Assembly (NCBI GenBank): GCA_944384205.1
Contig: CALWSL010000008.1
Coordinates: 1-64,000 of the forward strand
Length of the DNA: 64,000 bases
Reading direction: 5' to 3'
From: an uncultured Acetatifactor sp.
Lineage (GTDB): Bacteria > Bacillota > Clostridia > Lachnospirales > Lachnospiraceae
Below the pieces are notes generated by a model. That model searched no databases. It was not told where the DNA came from and was given only the letters and a program-made list of their open reading frames with translations. Below, piece after piece: positions 53,888-62,459 of this stretch (within the stretch, counting starts at the first letter, position 1; each line of letters begins with the position of its first letter). Made by a program: the position numbers and the translations under genes.

Positions 53888-54613
53888 ATGAACAATACAA
53901 AAACCGCTCTGATTACCGGAGCATCCCGCGGAATTGGCAAAGCAATCGCGGAAGCCTTTGCCGCCGACGGCTATCAGCTCATTTTAACCAGCAGCCGCAC
54001 TCTTCCTGCGCTGACAGAGTTCGCCTCCTCGCTGAATACGAAATACGGCGTTTCCTGTCTCGCCTTGCGCGCTGATATGGGAAATTACGCCGATGTGGAA
54101 AACGTATTTGAACAGATATCCTCTCTGGATGTGCTGATAAATAACGCAGGTATCACCCACATCGGACTTTTGTCCGATATGACCGTGGAAGAATGGCAGC
54201 ATCTGATGGCGGTGAATCTGGATTCCCTTTTTTACACCTGCAGGCTTGCCATCCCGCTTATGCTTAAGAAACATGCCGGGAGAATCATTAACATTTCCTC
54301 CGTCTGGGGGAATACAGGCGCTTCCATGGAGGTAGCTTATTCCGCCTCCAAAGGCGGCGTCAACGCTTTTACCAAAGCGCTGGCGAAGGAACTGGCACCC
54401 AGCAATATTCAGGTAAATGCAATCTCCTGCGGCGTGATTGAAACCTCCATGAATTCCTGCTTTTCTGAAGAGGATATGGAAGCTCTGCGCGCAGAAATTC
54501 CGGCAGACCGCTTTGGAAAACCCGAAGAGGTAGCACGTCTCGCCCTCCAGCTTGCAGATGCCCCAACGTATCTGACCGGTCAGATACTTACAATTGACGG
54601 CGGATGGTATTAA
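53888..54613 (+). CDS. Short-chain dehydrogenase/reductase (FabG-like)
   Basis: A 241-residue SDR oxidoreductase. Cofactor motif TGASRGIGKAIAEAF (7-21), NNAG, catalytic Ser in NISSVWGN, and YSASKGG (Tyr and Lys). The C-terminal LTGQILTIDGGWY is typical of 3-oxoacyl-ACP reductases, but there are no fatty-acid genes near, so the substrate is open. AGGAAAGGA precedes the ATG. Convergent with the 84-residue gene, four bases overlapping. Confidence 0.92.
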   Translation: MNNTKTALITGASRGIGKAIAEAFAADGYQLILTSSRTLPALTEFASSLNTKYGVSCLALRADMGNYADVENVFEQISSLDVLINNAGITHIGLLSDMTVEEWQHLMAVNLDSLFYTCRLAIPLMLKKHAGRIINISSVWGNTGASMEVAYSASKGGVNAFTKALAKELAPSNIQVNAISCGVIETSMNSCFSEEDMEALRAEIPADRFGKPEEVARLALQLADAPTYLTGQILTIDGGWY

Positions 54614-54864
54614 CCCTCCGCCGTCCCTTCTCCATGCTCATATAAGCTATTCACATTTCCGTCAGGAACCAGAGAATTCACGATTTCCTGCATTTCCTCC
54701 TTGGAACGGGCGTCCTTGCATCGCATAATAATGTGTTCCCGCTCCGTTTCTGTCAGCTGCGCATAGCCTCTCATGGCAGGCTCGTTCATTGCCAGCGCCA
54801 TTCCGAATCCCATGGGAATGCCCGTAAAAGGCACTCCTCCCATCGATGTTCCGTTTGTATCCAT
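54610..54864 (-). CDS. Small conserved-type hypothetical protein
   Basis: An 84-residue protein. The N-terminus is Gly/Met-rich (GIPMGFGMALAMNEPAM), followed by a helical part with YAQLTETEREHIIMRCKDARSKEEMQEIVNSLV. Similar short proteins with this ending are common in Lachnospiraceae, function unknown. AGGAG precedes the ATG. Its stop overlaps that of the convergent dehydrogenase. Confidence 0.75.
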   Translation of the reverse strand: MDTNGTSMGGVPFTGIPMGFGMALAMNEPAMRGYAQLTETEREHIIMRCKDARSKEEMQEIVNSLVPDGNVNSLYEHGEGTAEG

Positions 54865-54967
54865 AACACACTCTCCTTTTTGCCGGTATCATACCTGTGC
54901 AGAGATTAGTGTGCGCAGTTTTACGGAAAATTATTTGATGAGGGTCCCATTGGCAGTTGTCCGTGTT

Positions 54968-57307
54968 TTATATCTCCAAAAAACGCTCAGCAGCGTCCAA
55001 ATCGGCATAACCATACAGGCGGACACTGTTTTCCATAATGGCAAAGGCGAGATTTTTGTCCGCCCTCGCGTACTCCACCACATATCTGCCGTACAGCTCC
55101 AGCATCTTGTCGGAATAGGTGCTGATTTCTCCGCGGAGATAGGTTTCATAGGAGGTATTATACAGGTTATCCTCCGTACTCCTGATACTCCTTGCATTCT
55201 CTGCCAGATAAGGATATTTTGCGGCAAATTCCTCCATCCACGCAACCTGCAGCTGCACAATCTGTTCAATAATTGCTTTTTTTTCAGGGGATATCACAGG
55301 GAAATACTCCTTCATCTGTTCGTACTCCTCCGGCGCAGTACTTTCCATCATACGCCCGTACTTTTCTTCAATCAGGTTATGTCCTTTATGATACTCCGTA
55401 TGGAAATCATACAAATACTGTAACAGCATGGTACGGTTCCATGTCAGGTACTGGCTCTTGCGCATAATGGAAAAGGTTGCCCAGTCATTCTGACAGGAGG
55501 CGCGTCCGCCCACGTTCTTTACCTTATCGAATGCCTCAAATTCCAGTTCTGCCACCTGCTCCACCAATTCAGCGGTACTCTTTGCCGCCAATGCTGATTT
55601 CCTGAGCAATTCTTCTGTATGGGCATCCAGATAAGTGTCTGAGTCACTGATGAAATTTTCTTCATATAATTCGTTTACCAGAAAAGCTGCAGCCTGCTCT
55701 ATCACTTCCCTATCGCCGGACTCAGCGGATAGTTTTTCTCCGGCGGTTGCCTGTATCGGCAGCTCCCACATGTTTGCGAGCAGCTCTGCCAGTTTTCTTC
55801 CCCGACTTAAATTCTGCATACTGTGATAAAGCCATTTATCATGGGGCGGATAGCTTCCTTCTATATAGTGCTGTAGCTTCATAGCCTCTTTGATACAATC
55901 GGACAGCATCATCCGGGCAGTGAGCATATCGCCTCTTTTTCGCATACGGAAGTAATTGTACTGTCCTGTCTGGGAAAAACGAGCCCCGCTCTCCGCTATT
56001 TTCAGGAAACGAATCCGTTCCGGATAGCCCTGCTGCAACTTCGCACGGAAAGCGCTGAAAATACCCTCTGCATCCCGAAATACTTCGCCGTTTACCGCTG
56101 CTGCCAGGGAAGCGTCCGATACCTGCCGCCAGTCAATCTTATCATAATCACTCGTCTGCAGCAGATGTCTGTAAAAGGAAGAAATCGTCATAACGCCCCT
56201 TCTTCCCTGTCCCATGGCGCTGTAGCTCCGCCTGTATCCCATAAACTCACAGGGAAGCTTTTCATATGCCTGCTGCAACGCCTCGCCAATCTGCCCATAA
56301 GTCTCCTCCGTGACCCACATACAGATGTCCGGTCCCCAGTCATGGTCCCTTGAAATTGCATCGTCAAAGCCAAAGCAGTCCGAGCCTTTTCCCACAAGTC
56401 CCACTGCAATTTTGTCTATATAATCCGGAAACTGTTCTTCCAGCATAGGCTTGACATGTGTCTCGTAATATTGGCGGCAGAGTTCTAAACCGCCTAATTG
56501 CTGATGTTCACTGCTGCCGTCACATTCCCTCTCGCACGCCGCAAGATTCTCCTGTAATCTGTAATAATATTCATTTCTGCCAAGATTTCTTTCCATAATC
56601 TGCATGGCTTTGCGGAACAATTCTGCTGCAGAAGTATATTCCTTTTTCTGATAATAATACGTTCCGAGCGCAGATAACGCCGCGCCGTAATGGGCGTCCG
56701 ACACCCCGAGCGTCTCGAAGCCTTTGATTGCCTTTTGTGCAGAGGAGTACGCTTCTTCCTGCTCCCCAAGCTGCATACAGGTTCCTGCAAGATTGGCGTA
56801 TGTCACCGCCACCTCAAAGTCCGCCTGTTTCGCCTCCACGATGGAAAGCGCTTTTAACAGGCACTCCTTTGCTCTGGGAAAATCTCCCATTTCCTGATAC
56901 AGGAGACTCACATTATTTTCAAGGCTCGCCACCAGCATATTGTCGGGTTCAAGTATCTCATGATAAATTTTCCGTACCATCAGATAGCAGGAAAGGGAAT
57001 CCTGTAATTTGCCGCCGGCGCGGTAAGCGTTTGCCACATTCAGCAGCGTAGTTGCATAGGGAATCGTGCCCTGCAAGCCCATCCGCTCCGCCTGCGCAAT
57101 TGCCTGCTCTGCTATCCGATACGAGCTTTCCACCTGACTGGTCTCGCGGTAATATCCCAGCAGTTCATTTAACAGTTGCAGCAGGCTTTCATCGTCCTGC
57201 TCCTGTACCGCCTGGGCAATCCCCTGCTGCATCAGCAGCTCTGCATCACTGCCCCTGTTCTGCTCATAATACGCATCCACTTGTTGTAATAACTTGTTAA
57301 TATCCAT
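54968..57307 (-). CDS. TPR protein with DUF4037 nucleotidyltransferase-like domain
   Basis: A 779-residue protein. The first 270 residues are tetratricopeptide-type helical repeats (six or so, as in ATTLLNVANAYRAGGKLQDSL and VTYANLAGTCMQLGEQEEAY). From about 285 follows a nucleotidyltransferase-like fold: VGLVGKGSDCFGFDDAISRDHDWGPDICMW, with the DHD pair in place of the GSxxxGxxxxxSDxD motif, and a DUF4037 segment. The remainder is helical. The ATG at 57307 has GGAGG upstream. Substrate unknown; antibiotic- or protein-nucleotidylation are possible. Last of the thyX-MBL-TPR series. Confidence 0.85.
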   Translation of the reverse strand: MDINKLLQQVDAYYEQNRGSDAELLMQQGIAQAVQEQDDESLLQLLNELLGYYRETSQVESSYRIAEQAIAQAERMGLQGTIPYATTLLNVANAYRAGGKLQDSLSCYLMVRKIYHEILEPDNMLVASLENNVSLLYQEMGDFPRAKECLLKALSIVEAKQADFEVAVTYANLAGTCMQLGEQEEAYSSAQKAIKGFETLGVSDAHYGAALSALGTYYYQKKEYTSAAELFRKAMQIMERNLGRNEYYYRLQENLAACERECDGSSEHQQLGGLELCRQYYETHVKPMLEEQFPDYIDKIAVGLVGKGSDCFGFDDAISRDHDWGPDICMWVTEETYGQIGEALQQAYEKLPCEFMGYRRSYSAMGQGRRGVMTISSFYRHLLQTSDYDKIDWRQVSDASLAAAVNGEVFRDAEGIFSAFRAKLQQGYPERIRFLKIAESGARFSQTGQYNYFRMRKRGDMLTARMMLSDCIKEAMKLQHYIEGSYPPHDKWLYHSMQNLSRGRKLAELLANMWELPIQATAGEKLSAESGDREVIEQAAAFLVNELYEENFISDSDTYLDAHTEELLRKSALAAKSTAELVEQVAELEFEAFDKVKNVGGRASCQNDWATFSIMRKSQYLTWNRTMLLQYLYDFHTEYHKGHNLIEEKYGRMMESTAPEEYEQMKEYFPVISPEKKAIIEQIVQLQVAWMEEFAAKYPYLAENARSIRSTEDNLYNTSYETYLRGEISTYSDKMLELYGRYVVEYARADKNLAFAIMENSVRLYGYADLDAAERFLEI

Positions 57308-57335
57308 TTTTCCCTCCAATATTACCCCCATAATA

Positions 57336-58154
57336 TTACAGTGTTATCGCTTCGCCGCAATGGATTTCTTCCAGTTGTTCTCCCATAATTTCCTTCATCA
57401 TTCCATAGGCTTCTTTGCCGGTACAATGCCCGGTATAAAACAGGGTATTCAGCCTGGAAAGTTCTCTGGCTGTACTGCGAATCGCCTCAATATCCTCCGC
57501 TGCATATTCCTTCTGTATCATATGAAATCCGCTGATAACCACATCGGGAGCCTTTCCATATAGCTCCTGATATCTGTCCAGAATATTTAAAATACCGTTG
57601 TGGGCACAACCCGACAACAGCATCCTTCTTTCTCCCTGTGTAATTACAAGGCACTGCTCATGCGCAAAATCATCCTGCATAAGCCCATTGCCATCCCTGC
57701 GTTTCAGGCGCAGATTGCTTTTTGCCCGAAAACGCCTTCCGGTAATGCCTGTAAAAAGAGACAACTCTTCATCCATCCGGCAGTCCCCGTCGAGCATTTC
57801 CACCTGCGGAAGTGTAAGAATCCTTTTGTCAATTCCAATATATGTTTCCCCACTGTCGCGAATACTGTAATAATCCGCCCCCGCACTTCGCTGCATATAA
57901 ATCCGGGCGGCAGTATTCCGTTCCGCAAAAGGCAGAATGCCGCCTGAGTGGTCATAATGTCCATGACTTAAAATGACCGTATCCACCTGTCCCAAATCAA
58001 CTCCCAGGACTTTTGCATTTTTGAGAAAAGCGTCCGTGGCTCCGGTATCCATGAGCAGCTTATGTTTGTCCGTCTCGATATAAAAGCTTAACCCATGTTC
58101 CTTCAGACATCCTTCCCGTCCCGGGGTATCTTCCATTAAATTCAGTATTATCAT
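57336..58154 (-). CDS. MBL-fold metallo-hydrolase
   Basis: A 272-residue metallo-beta-lactamase-fold hydrolase. Metal site HGHYDH (His64, His66, Asp68, His69), GCAHNGILNIL and the final GHCTGKEA. This layout is that of the subgroup related to archaeal dihydropterin-ribofuranosyl-aminobenzene phosphate synthase-like proteins. Substrate unknown. GAGG precedes the ATG, 14 bp after the ThyX-like gene; 28 bp before the TPR gene. Confidence 0.9.
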   Translation of the reverse strand: MIILNLMEDTPGREGCLKEHGLSFYIETDKHKLLMDTGATDAFLKNAKVLGVDLGQVDTVILSHGHYDHSGGILPFAERNTAARIYMQRSAGADYYSIRDSGETYIGIDKRILTLPQVEMLDGDCRMDEELSLFTGITGRRFRAKSNLRLKRRDGNGLMQDDFAHEQCLVITQGERRMLLSGCAHNGILNILDRYQELYGKAPDVVISGFHMIQKEYAAEDIEAIRSTARELSRLNTLFYTGHCTGKEAYGMMKEIMGEQLEEIHCGEAITL

Positions 58155-58168
58155 TTATTTTTCCTCTG

Positions 58169-58849
58169 TCATTCCGAACCCTTCTTCGGCATACGTCCGC
58201 AGCTTCTTTTTTCCGGGCAATATCCCATCATTTCGCACTTGGGCACAAAATAATTTTTCACTAAGTATTTCCATTCCTCCGAATACTCGCTGAGAGCCTC
58301 CATGATGTCTCTCATCAGTTGGCGGTATTCCCAGTAGGCTCTGGTACATAATCTCTGGTGCGACATTTCAATCAGATTACGGGCATTCCGCTTGTCCACA
58401 ATTTTGGTGCACATACCCAGCGGCAGCAGCAGAGCAGCATCCTCTTTGGGAATTCCACAGGAGGTTATCAGTTCATCGCTAATTTGGGCAATCATGTTCA
58501 TCGCTTCCCGGTATTTTTTCAGGGCTTCCTCATTCTGTTTTACACAAGGAGGGGTTACATACTCAAAATCCTTATAATTAATGTAACGGGTACTTGCCTG
58601 TAGCCTTGTGGGCGCTCCTCCTATATGGGTATACCATTCCCTGATTACCCTTGCGGAATAACCGTCCAGAATCAACTCAATATTGACATATTCCATCACA
58701 CGGTGATGACCTGACTGAATGCAGTCAATTCCCCTGTTATAATTTTTTTCCATATCGTCAATATTGGCACCCCAGCACACGCCGGCTCTTTCTCCCATCA
58801 GGGTAATCGGATTCTTAGGCGTCTCGCTTAAAATTGTTACTTTTCCCAT
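58169..58849 (-). CDS. thyX: FAD-dependent thymidylate synthase (ThyX-like), divergent
   Basis: A 226-residue ThyX-fold protein. Family features: HHRVMEYVNIELILDGYSARVIREWYTHIGGAPTRLQASTRY and SHQRLCTRAYWEYRQLMRDI, with LLPLGMCTKIV before it. The usual RHRxxSxNExSxRY signature is altered to THIGGAPTRLQASTRY, so only the Ser-x-Arg-Tyr end is kept. Such variants are frequent in Clostridia and are usually named ThyX; activity as dTMP synthase is likely but not certain. Own promoter; first gene of the unit with the MBL and TPR genes. Confidence 0.8.
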   Translation of the reverse strand: MGKVTILSETPKNPITLMGERAGVCWGANIDDMEKNYNRGIDCIQSGHHRVMEYVNIELILDGYSARVIREWYTHIGGAPTRLQASTRYINYKDFEYVTPPCVKQNEEALKKYREAMNMIAQISDELITSCGIPKEDAALLLPLGMCTKIVDKRNARNLIEMSHQRLCTRAYWEYRQLMRDIMEALSEYSEEWKYLVKNYFVPKCEMMGYCPEKRSCGRMPKKGSE

Positions 58850-58918
58850 TTGATTATCAGTCTCCTTGTTTTATAAATCATTATCGTCCAATCTTATTTA
58901 CTTTCCTATCTTTGACAT

Positions 58919-58947
58919 ATTATAACACGACTTATATCAAATAGCAA
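58919..58947 (-). promoter_or_regulatory. Promoter of the thyX-like gene
   Basis: TTGCTA (58947-58942), 17-bp spacer, TATAAT (58924-58919). Confidence 0.65.
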
Positions 58948-58963
58948 AAGCGCTATCTGGCTC

Positions 58964-59668
58964 TTATTCTAAAATCCGTCCGTCTGTGCTGATTGTGACA
59001 ACCTGCCATGGAATAAATTTGCCGCTTTCCCGCAATGCCTCTTTCGCCGCCTGCTCTATTCCTCCGCAGCAGGGCACCTCCATTCGCACAACCGTAACGC
59101 TCTGAATCTCATTATTCTGAATTATTTCCGTCAGCTTTTCACGATAATCAACCGCATCCAACTTAGGACAGCCTATCAGGGTGATTTTTCCGCGAATAAA
59201 ATCCTGATGAAAGTTTGCGTAAGCATATGCTGTACAGTCAGCAGCGATTAACAGTCTGGCTCCCTGAAAATACGGTGCGTTAATCGGTGCAAGCTTTATT
59301 TGTACAGGCCACTGCCGAAGCTGTGAAACTCCAGCAACAGCTCTTTCCGCAGGTATATCCTTCCGCTCCATCTGAAAAGAACGTGAACCCGGGCAGCCTG
59401 TATGCACCTTGTCGTCTGCCTGTGCCTGCTTCTTTTGCTTGTTGGCAAGCACCGCCGCTTCATCGTATGCCGCTGCCTCCCGCTCCACAAAGGTGATCGC
59501 ACCGGTGGGACATTCCGGGAGACAGTCACCCATACCGTCGCAGTAATCATCGCGAAGCAGCTTTGCCTTGCCGTTTACCATGCCGATGGCACCCTCATGA
59601 CAGGCATTCGCACAGGCACCGCAGCCATTACACTTCTCTTCATTTATCTGAATAATTTTTCGTATCAT
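58964..59668 (-). CDS. 4Fe-4S ferredoxin-type protein
   Basis: A 234-residue iron-sulfur protein. The N-terminal bicluster ferredoxin unit has CNGCGACANAC and a second group CDGMGDCLPECP. A further Cys (CPG) lies in the linker, and the C-terminal 120 residues (LAPINAPYFQGARLLIAADCTAYAYANFHQDF... VPCCGGIEQAA) are a separate domain found in similar Clostridia proteins. Probably transfers electrons; partner unknown. It is divergent from a Crp/Fnr regulator and has that regulator's likely operator at -41.5. Confidence 0.88.
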   Translation of the reverse strand: MIRKIIQINEEKCNGCGACANACHEGAIGMVNGKAKLLRDDYCDGMGDCLPECPTGAITFVEREAAAYDEAAVLANKQKKQAQADDKVHTGCPGSRSFQMERKDIPAERAVAGVSQLRQWPVQIKLAPINAPYFQGARLLIAADCTAYAYANFHQDFIRGKITLIGCPKLDAVDYREKLTEIIQNNEIQSVTVVRMEVPCCGGIEQAAKEALRESGKFIPWQVVTISTDGRILE

Positions 59669-59690
59669 TCTATGGTCCTCCTATCTATAC

Positions 59691-59719
59691 TTGACTTTAC
59701 TGCCTTATTATAGTAGGAT
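59691..59719 (+). promoter_or_regulatory. Possible promoter of the Crp/Fnr gene
   Basis: TTGACT (59691-59696), 17-bp spacer, TAGGAT (59714-59719). The operator would then be centred near +16, a repressing place. Confidence 0.45.
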
Positions 59720-59749
59720 AAAAAATACAATTATGTGGTTAAAACCACA
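59707..59749 (-). promoter_or_regulatory. Palindromic Crp/Fnr-type operator with class II promoter of the ferredoxin gene
   Basis: TGTGGTTAAAACCACA (59734-59749) has 7-bp arms and resembles a CRP/FNR box. A TATAAT -10 box on the minus strand (59712-59707) gives a start at 59700, so the palindrome is centred at -41.5. No good -35 is present, as expected for an activator-dependent promoter. Confidence 0.7.
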
Positions 59750-59763
59750 AAATAGAGGTTTTT

Positions 59764-60429
59764 ATGAATTATAAATGGATCGCAAGAACTGCTCTCTTTC
59801 GCGGTTGTACCGAACAGGATATTGAAAGCATTTGCCGCTGTTTAGATTTTGGCACCCGCAGCTACCGCAGGGGGGATGTCATTGCTCTGTCCGGAGACAC
59901 GGTATCAGACATCGGTCTGGTGCTTTCCGGAAGTGTGCGGATAGAAAACAATGATATATGGGGTAATAAAAGTATCTTAGGTATTGTGGAAAGCGGCGGC
60001 GTATTCGCCGAGGCATACGCCTGTATTCCCAATGAGCCGCTGATGGTAGATGTAATCGCCAATCAGGACTGTGAAATCCTTTTTGTCAATGTACCCAAAC
60101 TCTTTCAGCCCTGCGATAATAGCTGTTCCTGCCATAACAAACTGATTCAGAATCTTGTTATCGTCAGTGCAAGAAAAAATCTGCATCTGACACAGCGGAT
60201 TTTCCACACCTCCTCCAAAACCATACGCGGCAGACTGCTTTCCTATTTCTCGCAGCAGGCTGCAATACAGGGCAGCAGCAAAATCAAAATTCCCTTTGAC
60301 CGCCAACAGCTTGCAGATTACCTTAATGTTGACCGCAGCGCGCTGTCTAAAGAGCTGGGAAAGATGAAAAAAGAAGGTCTGCTTAATTACCATAAAAATG
60401 TATTTGAGCTAAATATACACAATCAATAG
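59764..60429 (+). CDS. Crp/Fnr family transcription regulator
   Basis: A 221-residue regulator: cyclic-nucleotide-binding-type barrel (about 8-125), a linker with CDNSCSCHNKLIQN, and a Crp-type winged HTH at about 150-215 (DRQQLADYLNVDRSALSKELGKMKKEGLL). The cAMP-contacting residues are not evident; the C-x3-C-x-C-H cluster may hold a metal, a cluster or haem, which would suit redox or NO sensing. It most likely binds the palindrome 15 bp before its start, activating the ferredoxin gene and repressing itself. Confidence 0.92.
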   Translation: MNYKWIARTALFRGCTEQDIESICRCLDFGTRSYRRGDVIALSGDTVSDIGLVLSGSVRIENNDIWGNKSILGIVESGGVFAEAYACIPNEPLMVDVIANQDCEILFVNVPKLFQPCDNSCSCHNKLIQNLVIVSARKNLHLTQRIFHTSSKTIRGRLLSYFSQQAAIQGSSKIKIPFDRQQLADYLNVDRSALSKELGKMKKEGLLNYHKNVFELNIHNQ

Positions 60430-60448
60430 CTCCCATCGCCTTTACAAT

Positions 60449-60472
60449 ACTCATGAGGGCAACGCCCTGAGT
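60449..60472. terminator. Hairpin between convergent Crp/Fnr and HAD genes
   Basis: ACTC-A-TG-AGGGC / GCCCT-GAGT arms (60449-60460, 60464-60472), AAC loop, no clear T-run. Possibly a weak shared terminator. Confidence 0.4.
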
Positions 60473-61297
60473 CTAAACCTCCTTTACATGCTCCTGCAGC
60501 CATTTTGCAACGCCGTCCTCGTCGTTGCTTCCGATGATTCCCGTTGCCAGCTCCTTCAATGCCTCCACCGCATTGCTGACGGCATAGCATTCGTCGGAAA
60601 TCCGGAACATGGGAATATCATTGATGGTGTCCCCGAAGGAAACCACACGGTCACAGTCCCAAAGCTTCTTTAATTTTCTGATTGCCTCTGCCTTGGTCGC
60701 TTTCTTCGGCATTATCTCACACCAATATTCCGGACGGTACAATTCCTGCTGTAAGGTGCAGGTATATCTGTCATCCCCGGAAAAAATTTCATACACAGGA
60801 AGCAGCTCCGCCCGCTCACCGATGCAGGTGAAATAAAACACATCTCCGTCATACAGCCCGCCACTGTCGTTTAATGGGCGCAGGCGCCTGTCCCCTTGGC
60901 GTTTCCCAAGATATCTTTTTATCCCGTCATTTTCCTTTGTTGTCACCCAGGAAACCTTCTCAACTCCGTCTATATAGGAATACACCAGCGGACTGATATT
61001 GTGTTCTTGAAGTACCTTCATCACTCTGTCCGTCTCTTCTTTGCTAAAAAAAGAGGCAGTCAGGATTTCTCCGGTGGAGGGATTGATAATAAATGCCCCA
61101 TTATAGGCAATCACCGGAATGTTTGTTGTCAATCCTTCCGCCACCACGGATGCGGATACCAGACTTCTTGCGGTGGCATAGGTAAACAGCAGTCCTCTTT
61201 CCACCAGACCGTTAATGACTTTGATACTATAGGGATTAATCCTGTCATGCGTATTTAACAGGGTGCCGTCCAAATCTGTAACATACAGTGTTCTCAT
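60473..61297 (-). CDS. Cof-type HAD phosphatase
   Basis: A 274-residue HAD hydrolase of the Cof subfamily. Nucleophile in VTDLDGTLL (Asp near residue 8), motif II YATARS, motif III Lys in MPKKATKAEAI, motif IV SFGDTINDIPMF. The C2 cap lies between. Family members dephosphorylate sugar phosphates and cofactors such as FMN or PLP. The ATG at 61297 follows GAGAGG and starts the conserved part; 29 bp downstream of nadA. Confidence 0.92.
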   Translation of the reverse strand: MRTLYVTDLDGTLLNTHDRINPYSIKVINGLVERGLLFTYATARSLVSASVVAEGLTTNIPVIAYNGAFIINPSTGEILTASFFSKEETDRVMKVLQEHNISPLVYSYIDGVEKVSWVTTKENDGIKRYLGKRQGDRRLRPLNDSGGLYDGDVFYFTCIGERAELLPVYEIFSGDDRYTCTLQQELYRPEYWCEIMPKKATKAEAIRKLKKLWDCDRVVSFGDTINDIPMFRISDECYAVSNAVEALKELATGIIGSNDEDGVAKWLQEHVKEV

Positions 61298-61326
61298 CGC
61301 GCTACCTCTCTCATATATGTACCGTT

Positions 61327-62244
61327 TTATCCCAGCTCCAGCATGGCATCCAGACATTTCTTCGCTGCCAGACGGACTTCATCAGATAAAGTGATTTCCT
61401 CTCCTGTATCGCCCTTTACGCAGTGATAGACATCCGCCAGAGTGGTCAGCTTCATGTCACGGCATACAAGATGCTTGGACAGTGGATAAAATCTCTTGTC
61501 CGGACACTCAAACTGTAAATGCTGGATGATACTGTTCTCCGTTCCGATGATAAATTCCTGATGGTCGCTGTTTTTCGCATAATTCATAATGCCCGTAGTG
61601 CTTCCAATATAATCCGCCATTTCCACAACGTCCGCCACGCATTCCGGATGCACTAAAAGCTCTGCGCCGGGATATTTCTTTCTCGCTGCCAGCGCTTCCT
61701 GCTTTGTAATCGCCGCATGAACAGGGCATCCTCCCTGAACAAGCTGTATCTTTTTCTCCGGCACCTGCTTTGCAACCCACGCACCCAGATTACAGTCCGG
61801 AATAAATAAAATATTTTTTTCCTTCATATTGCGGACAATCTTTACTGCGGAAGCAGATGTAACACACACGTCGGAAACTGTCTTTAAATCCGCCGTGGTG
61901 TTGATGTATGCAACCACCGCATAGCCCGGATATTTGGCTTTTAACGCCTGTACCTGTTCCACATCCAGTTGTCTTGCCATGGGGCAATCCGCCTCGGAAT
62001 GGGATAAAAGAACCTTCTTCTCCGGGGACAAAATCTTGACGGTCTCCGCCATAAAGCGCACCCCACACATTAAAACCGTCTTTTGGGGCGCAGCAGCCGC
62101 CTTCTCACTCAATCCATAGGAATCTCCGATATAATCTGCCACTTCCAGAATATCATGACTCTGATAGGCATGCGCCAGAATGCAGATATCTTTTTCCTGC
62201 TTCAGCTTCCTTATTTCATCCTGCAATTCTCTTGTTGTACTCAT
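61327..62244 (-). CDS. nadA: Quinolinate synthase
   Basis: A 305-residue 4Fe-4S enzyme that condenses iminoaspartate with dihydroxyacetone phosphate to quinolinate. Visible: ILAHAYQSHDILEVADYIGDSYGLS, the first Cys in VLMCGVRFMAE, LIPDCNLGAWVAKQ, VHPECVADVVEMADYIGSTTGI and the final CVKGDTGEEITL. The ATG at 62244 has AAGGAG seven bases upstream. Divergent from nadB, with facing promoters that share similar sequence repeats. Confidence 0.96.
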   Translation of the reverse strand: MSTTRELQDEIRKLKQEKDICILAHAYQSHDILEVADYIGDSYGLSEKAAAAPQKTVLMCGVRFMAETVKILSPEKKVLLSHSEADCPMARQLDVEQVQALKAKYPGYAVVAYINTTADLKTVSDVCVTSASAVKIVRNMKEKNILFIPDCNLGAWVAKQVPEKKIQLVQGGCPVHAAITKQEALAARKKYPGAELLVHPECVADVVEMADYIGSTTGIMNYAKNSDHQEFIIGTENSIIQHLQFECPDKRFYPLSKHLVCRDMKLTTLADVYHCVKGDTGEEITLSDEVRLAAKKCLDAMLELG

Positions 62245-62293
62245 CTTTAATCTCCTTACCTCTCTGCTGTAGGCTTTTTCTCGGTATTTTGAC

Positions 62294-62383
62294 ATTATAG
62301 TAAAGCGGAATCCCACTGTCAAGACATATGTAAAGAATTGTCCATTTATCTGTCTTGTCAACTGTAAAAGCATGTGTTATACT
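62294..62383. promoter_or_regulatory. Divergent nadA/nadB promoters with NiaR-like sites
   Basis: nadA (minus): TTGACA (62322-62317), 17 bp, TATAAT (62299-62294). nadB (plus): TTGTCA (62355-62360), 17 bp, TATACT (62378-62383). Each -35 box lies in a similar sequence: ACATATGTCTTGACA on the minus strand (62331-62317) and CTGTCTTGTCAACTG on the plus strand (62350-62364). These resemble the niacin repressor NiaR/YrxA operator of Firmicutes (from memory). Confidence 0.65.
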
Positions 62384-62459
62384 GTTCGCTAATGAGATTT
62401 TAAAATCTATTACATACGGGTATTCGCAATGCGTCTACCTGCATGAGAAAGCTGGTTTT

